A DNA stretch of 26,828 nucleotides, taken from positions 1 to 26,828 of the forward strand of contig JAUWHN010000023.1 in NCBI GenBank assembly GCA_030605865.1, given 5' to 3'. The position numbers and the translations under genes were made by a program. A model generated the notes under the pieces. The model saw nothing but the letters and a program-made list of their open reading frames with translations, was not told where the DNA came from and made no database searches. Shown here piece by piece: positions 21,683-26,828 of this stretch. This stretch comes from Candidatus Portnoyibacteriota bacterium. Its GTDB lineage: Bacteria; Patescibacteriota; Minisyncoccia; RBG-13-40-8-A; JAUWHN01. Position 1 is the stretch's first letter. Every line of letters starts with the position of its first letter.

Positions 21683-23260
21683 TTATTTTCTCAATACTCT
21701 TCCTGCCATTTCATTGGTATATTTGCCTTTGTTAACGGCGATTTTGCCATTGATAATTACGCATTCAATGCCTCTGGGGTATTGGAATGGGTTTTCAAAA
21801 GTTGCTTTGTCAATAACGGTTTTTGGGTTAAATACTGTTATATCAGCGAAATTTCCTTTTTTGAGCACTCCCCTATTCTTTAAGCCAATTTTCTCGGCCG
21901 GCCCGCCAGTCATTTTATAAATAGCTTGTTCCCAGTTCATTAACTTTTCTTCTCTAACATATTTACCTAAAACCCGCGGAAAGGTTCCAAAACAACGGGG
22001 ATGGAGAAGCTCTTTTCTTTTAACATAGTAATCAATATTATAACCAGAACCATCCGAGCCAATAAATCCCAAAGGATGTTTTAAAGCTGTTTTAACATCA
22101 TCTTCATTCAGGGTTTCAAAAAATGTAATGACCCGGCCTTCTGAAGCAATTAGCATATTGATAACCGCTTCTTCAACCGAAGCTTCTTGGGCTCGAGCAA
22201 TTTCAGTAATCTTCTTTCCAATAAATGTTTTATCAGCCGGAGATATAGCTACTATTATTTTGTTATACTCATAAAGTCGGCTTTCTTGCATTTCCTTGAT
22301 AACTCTTGCTTTTGTTTTCGGGTCTTTAAGTCGTTTAATCAGCATTCGTTTTCCTCCTTCAGCCACCCAGTCCGGCAAAAGAATATATAAAACTGATCCG
22401 GTGACAGTATATGGATAAGCATCAAAATTTATATTTAATCCATCTTTATTTGCCTTTTCAATCATCTTGATGGCCTCAGCAAATTTGGGCCAGTTTTCTT
22501 TACCCATAGCTTTTAAATGAGAGATTTCCGTTGAAATTTTAGCTTTTTTTGCTATAGATAACGCTTCTTCAATTGCTGGAATTAATCCCTTTCCTTCTCC
22601 GCGAATATGGCTTACATGAATTCCCTGTTTCTTTTTAGTGACTTTTGCTAAGCTTGTTATTTCTTCGGTTGGAGCTACTTTGGCATGGCTATAAGCAAGT
22701 CCAGTAGAGAGACCAAAAGCTCCTTCATCTAAAGCATCTTCAAGCATCCGTTCCATCATTTTCATTTCTTTTGGTTTTAATTTTCGAAATTCTTCGCCAA
22801 CAATTCCCCGCCTTAAAGTGGAATGTCCAACAAGAGTACCGAAGTTTAATCCTATACTTCTTTTTTCTAAAATACCCAAAAATTCTTTCATATCTAACCA
22901 GTCAACGTTTACCTCATTAATATCTGCCCACTTCTGAATAGAAACAATAACATGTCCTTTTGCTAAAGGAGCAAGCGAGGAGCCGCAATTTCCTCCAATA
23001 ATCGTGGTTACTCCTTGTCGAAGCATACTTTCCAAACTGGGAGCAGTAAATAAAGTCCAATAACTGTCAGAATGATTATGAATATCAACAAAGCCGGGGG
23101 CAACATATTGTTCCTTAGCATCTATAACTGTTTTTGCTTTTATTCCTTTCAGCTGACCTATTTTTTTAATTTTGTCCTTTTTCAGGGCAATATCAGCTTT
23201 AAAACCCTTTTTATTGGTACCGTCTATCACAGTGCCGTTTTTTATGAGAACATCGTACAT
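21683..23260 (-). CDS. N-acyl-D-amino-acid deacylase family amidohydrolase
   Basis: A 525-residue metal-dependent amidohydrolase of the D-aminoacylase type, which removes N-acyl groups from D-amino acids. The N-terminal beta part (DVLIKNGTVIDGT) leads into the barrel with APGFVDIHNHSD (metal ligands His61 and His63), GGNCGSS (Cys92, the bridging cysteine of D-aminoacylase), HVSHIRGEG (His218), ISHLKAMG (His248) and GSDGSGYN (Asp403, the catalytic acid). The closing GNFADITVFNP...GIECVIINGKIAVNKG is typical. The spacing of the two histidines matches the Alcaligenes enzyme. Lying between mraY and murD, it may act on D-amino acid-containing wall fragments or recycle D-amino acids, but that is inference from position. 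It appears to have its own promoter. Confidence 0.9.
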   Translation of the reverse strand: MYDVLIKNGTVIDGTNKKGFKADIALKKDKIKKIGQLKGIKAKTVIDAKEQYVAPGFVDIHNHSDSYWTLFTAPSLESMLRQGVTTIIGGNCGSSLAPLAKGHVIVSIQKWADINEVNVDWLDMKEFLGILEKRSIGLNFGTLVGHSTLRRGIVGEEFRKLKPKEMKMMERMLEDALDEGAFGLSTGLAYSHAKVAPTEEITSLAKVTKKKQGIHVSHIRGEGKGLIPAIEEALSIAKKAKISTEISHLKAMGKENWPKFAEAIKMIEKANKDGLNINFDAYPYTVTGSVLYILLPDWVAEGGKRMLIKRLKDPKTKARVIKEMQESRLYEYNKIIVAISPADKTFIGKKITEIARAQEASVEEAVINMLIASEGRVITFFETLNEDDVKTALKHPLGFIGSDGSGYNIDYYVKRKELLHPRCFGTFPRVLGKYVREEKLMNWEQAIYKMTGGPAEKIGLKNRGVLKKGNFADITVFNPKTVIDKATFENPFQYPRGIECVIINGKIAVNKGKYTNEMAGRVLRK

Positions 23261-23268
23261 TATTCAAG

Positions 23269-23344
23269 ATGCAAATCTACAAATGATATGCGAATCTACG
23301 AATATTAGCAATTAGTAGATTGGCATAAAATTAGCATATTAGCA

Positions 23345-23345
<1 letters not shown>
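23269..23345. repeat. Short repeats between mraY and the deacylase gene
   Basis: ATGCNAATCTAC occurs three times: 23269-23280 and 23288-23299 as direct copies and 23315-23326 inverted. TTAGCA occurs at 23305, 23331 and 23339; the last copy runs into the mraY stop codon. The 84-base gap is almost wholly made of these units. Confidence 0.7.
23283..23311 (-). promoter_or_regulatory. Candidate promoter for the deacylase operon
   Basis: On the minus strand TTGCTA (23311-23306), a 17-base spacer and TATCAT (23288-23283). RNA would start near 23276, about 16 bases before the ATG. The repeats lie in the spacer and on both sides, so they could act as operators. Confidence 0.4.
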
Positions 23346-24381
<1,036 letters not shown>

Positions 24382-24388
<7 letters not shown>

Positions 24389-25338
24389 GTATATGCCTTA
24401 ATTGTCCATTCTATTAATTTCTTAGTTTCTAATTCTCGGTTTCCAGAACCTAAAACTACGGTTATTAGATATTCTCCGGGTTTATCCGGTTTCTTAATTA
24501 TGGTTAGCATGCATCCGCCGGCTTCTTCGGTAAAGCCGGTTTTCCCTCCAATTATTTCTAAAACCTCGCCTAAAAGCCCATTGGTATTTACTAAATGATG
24601 GTTTGTGCTTCTATCTTGAGAATAAATTTCAACTTCTTTGATACTAAGAATTTGCCAGATTAGAGACTTGCCAAACGAATATTTTATCAGTCGAGCCAAA
24701 TCAAAAATTGTTGAATAATTCCATTTACTGATTCCAGTGGGCTCAACAAAATGGGTATTTTCTAGCCCCAATTCAATTGTCTTCTTATTCATTAAAGCTA
24801 CAAAATCCTTCACTGCACCTGCCAGAACCATTGCTGCATCGTTACTAGACTCTATGAGCATTATATAAAGCAAATCTCTTACAAGTAACTCCTCGCCGAT
24901 AACTAACTGACCATTTTCTCCTTCTGTCATTACTGCCTTTTTTGAAACAGTAATTATTTCGTCAAGTCCTAAATTTTCTAAAGCTACAATGGCTGTTATA
25001 ATTTTTGTTAAGCTGGCAATCGGCAGTCTTTCTTCTATGTTTTTTCGGAAAAGAAATTTTTCACCAGCAGGATCAAAAACCCCAACTGCTTTAGCATCAA
25101 CATAGAGTTCTTCAATTGTCCAATCTCTTATGGGAATGAAATTGGGATTCAAAGAGGCAGTTAAGAAAGAATCTTGAGATGAAGGAAGTTTAACAGGTTT
25201 ACTACTGGGCGATGTTGATAGCGAGGTTTTCTCTATATTCTCTTTTTGGTTTACTAACTTTTGGATAGAGGGGAATAAAATAGAAGTAAGACCAAGAATG
25301 ATGATAGATATTATTAGAGTTAATAATATTTTTTTCAT
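24382..25338 (-). CDS. D-alanyl-D-alanine carboxypeptidase (S11 family)
   Basis: A low-molecular-mass penicillin-binding protein that trims the terminal D-alanine from stem peptides. The 318-residue protein has an N-terminal membrane or signal segment (about 3-23), a variable linker, and the catalytic domain with all three motifs: ASLTK (SxxK), SSND (SxN) and GGKTGFT (KTG). The extra C-terminal beta domain and amphipathic anchor of PBP5 are missing, so the N-terminal segment probably anchors it. It overlaps scpB by four bases and mraY by seven. Confidence 0.94.
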
Positions 25339-25835
25339 ATTTTTAATTTTTTGTACTCCGGCAATTCTTCTATAGAACTTAACCCTAGTTTTTTCAAAAA
25401 ATCAAAAGAAATTTCATAGATATAGGCCCGAGCATCCTCTGGAAGGCCTTTTCGTTCAATTAGCCCTCGAATGAGTAAATTTCTTAAAATATAACTACAA
25501 TTCACGCCGCGAATTTCTTCAATTTCAGCTCGAGTAATGGGACCCCTATAGGCAACAATGGCTAAAGCTTCTAAAGAAGCCGGGGTTAAATCTTCCTGAA
25601 GTTCATCTTTTATTAATCTTTCTATGTATTGGCTATTTTTTGGCGAACTAACCAATTGAATTTTTTCACCTTTTTTAATTATCCGCAGTCCCCTATTTTC
25701 TTTTTGGTAATCATTTTCCAAATCATTTATAATTTTTTTTACTGCATCTTTATTTTTTTCTAACGTTTTCACCAATTTCTCAATTGAAATCGGCTCGCCG
25801 ATGGAGAATAATATGCTCTCTAGAATTGATTTCAT
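25335..25835 (-). CDS. scpB: Segregation and condensation protein ScpB
   Basis: ScpB is the winged-helix (kite) subunit of the Smc-ScpA-ScpB complex that organises and separates chromosomes. The 166-residue protein has two winged-helix domains; LTPASLEALAIVAYRGPITRAEIEEIRGVN is the family signature region (about 81-110), followed by LIERKGLPEDARAYIYEIS. It overlaps scpA and the carboxypeptidase gene by four bases each. Smc itself is not in the window. Confidence 0.96.
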   Translation of the reverse strand: MKSILESILFSIGEPISIEKLVKTLEKNKDAVKKIINDLENDYQKENRGLRIIKKGEKIQLVSSPKNSQYIERLIKDELQEDLTPASLEALAIVAYRGPITRAEIEEIRGVNCSYILRNLLIRGLIERKGLPEDARAYIYEISFDFLKKLGLSSIEELPEYKKLKI

Positions 25836-26536
25836 GATTGTTTTTTAATTATTATGTCTCCGTATAATTGATTTTGTTTGGCAGTTATTATTTTTTGTTT
25901 AACTAATTCTAACAACGCCAAGAAGCTAATAATCATATCTAACTTTGATTTAGCCTTTTTAGTCATATCTTGAAAGCTCGTCTGAACTCTATTTGAAAGC
26001 TCTTTTTGGATTTTTTTAATTTTTTCCTCCACGGAAATTTTTAATTTTAAGCTTGTTTCTGGTAATTTTTCCTCCAGAAGAGCAATTTCTTCTAATACTT
26101 TTTTGAAAGCTATTTTCAAATCTTCTAATCTAAAATTTTTCGGTGCATAAAAGATGGTTTTGAGTCCTTGACATTTTTCTCGACTATAAGCTATATTTTT
26201 GGCTAAAGCTACTTCCTCAAGCTTTTTTGCTAAATTTTTAAATTTTTTATATTCCTTCAATTGTCTTTTAAGAGCCCCTATATCTTCTTCCTCTTCTTCG
26301 GTTATTTCCAGGGCTGGTAAAAGCATTCGAGATTTAATTAGAATCAGTCGGGAAGCAATCACTAAAAAATTAGCCAAATCTTCTAAAGGAATATTCTCCA
26401 TTTTTTTTAAGTGGGTTAAATACTGGTCAGTAACCTTGGCTAAGGATATTTCTGCTATATCCAATTTTTTCTCTTCAGTAAGCTGTAAAAGCAAAGCCAG
26501 CGGTCCCTGGAACTCTTTTAATTTAATGGTATACAT
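25832..26536 (-). CDS. scpA: Segregation and condensation protein ScpA
   Basis: ScpA is the kleisin that bridges the Smc heads and binds ScpB. The 234-residue protein starts YTIKLKEFQGPLALLLQLTEEKKLDIAEISLAKVTDQYL, the typical N-terminal region, and continues NFLVIASRLILIKSRMLLP; the C-terminal winged helix has MIISFLALLELVKQKII. Expected length and motifs. It has an extended -10 promoter with a leader of about 28 bases and a ribosome binding site (AGGGGA) that partly pairs with an upstream CCCC. Confidence 0.95.
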   Translation of the reverse strand: MYTIKLKEFQGPLALLLQLTEEKKLDIAEISLAKVTDQYLTHLKKMENIPLEDLANFLVIASRLILIKSRMLLPALEITEEEEEDIGALKRQLKEYKKFKNLAKKLEEVALAKNIAYSREKCQGLKTIFYAPKNFRLEDLKIAFKKVLEEIALLEEKLPETSLKLKISVEEKIKKIQKELSNRVQTSFQDMTKKAKSKLDMIISFLALLELVKQKIITAKQNQLYGDIIIKKQS

Positions 26537-26571
26537 AAAATTCCCCTATAGCCTTGGGGCTTATAGTTTTA

Positions 26572-26580
26572 ATTATACCA
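26572..26580 (-). promoter_or_regulatory. Promoter of the scpA-scpB-carboxypeptidase-mraY operon
   Basis: On the minus strand an extended -10, TGG-TATAAT (hexamer 26577-26572). The -35 region is only T-rich. RNA would start near 26565. It sits directly after the aspS terminator, so the operon is set apart from the upstream gene. Confidence 0.65.
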
Positions 26581-26590
26581 TAATGAGTTA

Positions 26591-26631
26591 AAAATAAAAA
26601 ATAGCCTCGACTGTGTTGTCTGGGCTATTTT
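26591..26631 (-). terminator. Intrinsic terminator of aspS
   Basis: On the minus strand AAAATAGCC (26631-26623) pairs perfectly with GGCTATTTT (26606-26598); GAC/GTC gives a short inner stem. It is followed by more T residues (TTATTTTT). It begins 13 bases after the aspS stop. Confidence 0.85.
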
Positions 26632-26644
26632 AATAAGTAGGGTT

Positions 26645-26828
26645 TTATTTCTGAAATTTAATCCCCAATTCCCGCAGTTGCTTAGCATCAACCTTACTCG
26701 GCGCATCCATCATTAAATCTCGGCCGTCCCCGGTTTTTGGAAAAGCCATTACTTCGCGAATACTCTTTTCATTTTGAAGAATCATAACTAATCTATCAAT
26801 TCCCAAAGCAATTCCACCGTGAGGTGGG
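26645..26828 (-). CDS. aspS: Aspartyl-tRNA synthetase, C-terminal end (partial)
   Basis: Only the last 60 residues lie in the window. They read PPHGGIALGIDRLVMIL, which contains class II motif 3 with its ATP-binding arginine (GIDRL), then SIREVMAFPKTGDGRDLMM and DAPSKVDAKQLRELGIKF, the standard ending of bacterial-type AspRS. The stop is the TAA at 26647-26645. The 5' part continues beyond the window edge. It would charge tRNA-Asp, perhaps also tRNA-Asn if no AsnRS exists, which cannot be judged here. Confidence 0.96.
   Translation of the reverse strand, partial: PPHGGIALGIDRLVMILQNEKSIREVMAFPKTGDGRDLMMDAPSKVDAKQLRELGIKFQK

Noticed and set aside
24505..24545. CCGGC...GCCGG hairpin in the carboxypeptidase gene
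   Set aside because: It spans the conserved KTGFTEEAGG around the active site, so it is constrained by the protein.
26199..26591. Open frame of 130 codons antisense to scpA
   Set aside because: Serine-rich shadow of scpA with no ribosome binding site or recognisable motif.

Overview
The window looks like a piece of a small, AT-rich genome of the Candidate Phyla Radiation (Patescibacteria), most likely a parcubacterial lineage. This is an inference from several things: very tight gene packing with many 4-base ATGA overlaps, few Shine-Dalgarno sequences, a shortened HrcA, a His-swivel protein without its usual partner domains, and a bL9 gene (reported missing from some other CPR groups). TGA ends many genes here, so the code is the standard bacterial one and not the TGA=Gly code of Gracilibacteria/Absconditabacteria. 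No rRNA, tRNA, CRISPR array, prophage or transposase is visible.

Plus-strand half (1-11235). A heat-shock set hrcA-grpE-dnaK comes first. A membrane-anchored methyltransferase and an unrecognised seven-helix membrane protein separate it from dnaJ. Then come an LCP (LytR-CpsA-Psr) protein, a family 2 glycosyltransferase, an S41 processing protease, rplI (bL9) and pyrG (CTP synthase). Most genes are packed as one run; rplI appears to have its own promoter.

Minus-strand half (11213-26828). Listed from high to low coordinate, which is the direction of transcription: the 3' end of aspS and its terminator; scpA-scpB-(D-Ala-D-Ala carboxypeptidase)-mraY as an overlapping operon; a short repeat-filled gap; an N-acyl-D-amino-acid deacylase homologue and a His-swivel protein; then murD-ftsW-murG-gltX and an M23 peptidase. 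A 126-base regulatory region follows, then a Xer-type recombinase with a Cas4/AddB-like nuclease, and finally rpmA (bL27), which overlaps pyrG tail to tail by 23 bases. mraY...murD-ftsW-murG is a dcw-type cell wall and division cluster with two unusual enzymes placed inside it.

The most striking signal is a set of short GC-rich palindromes sitting in frame inside otherwise conserved proteins (three in murD, three in gltX, one each in grpE, the dnaK tail and the M23 signal peptide), with one more of the same type in the dnaK leader. They add residues where relatives, as I remember them, have short loops, much like the protein-coding palindromic elements known from Rickettsia. Two genes also carry heptanucleotide tandem repeats whose unit is not a multiple of three. 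Other points of interest are a strong xer promoter with a palindrome filling its spacer and a DnaA box next to it, likely leaderless rpmA and rplI, convergent genes whose probable terminators lie inside each other's coding sequence, and a possible alternative-fold leader in front of dnaK.
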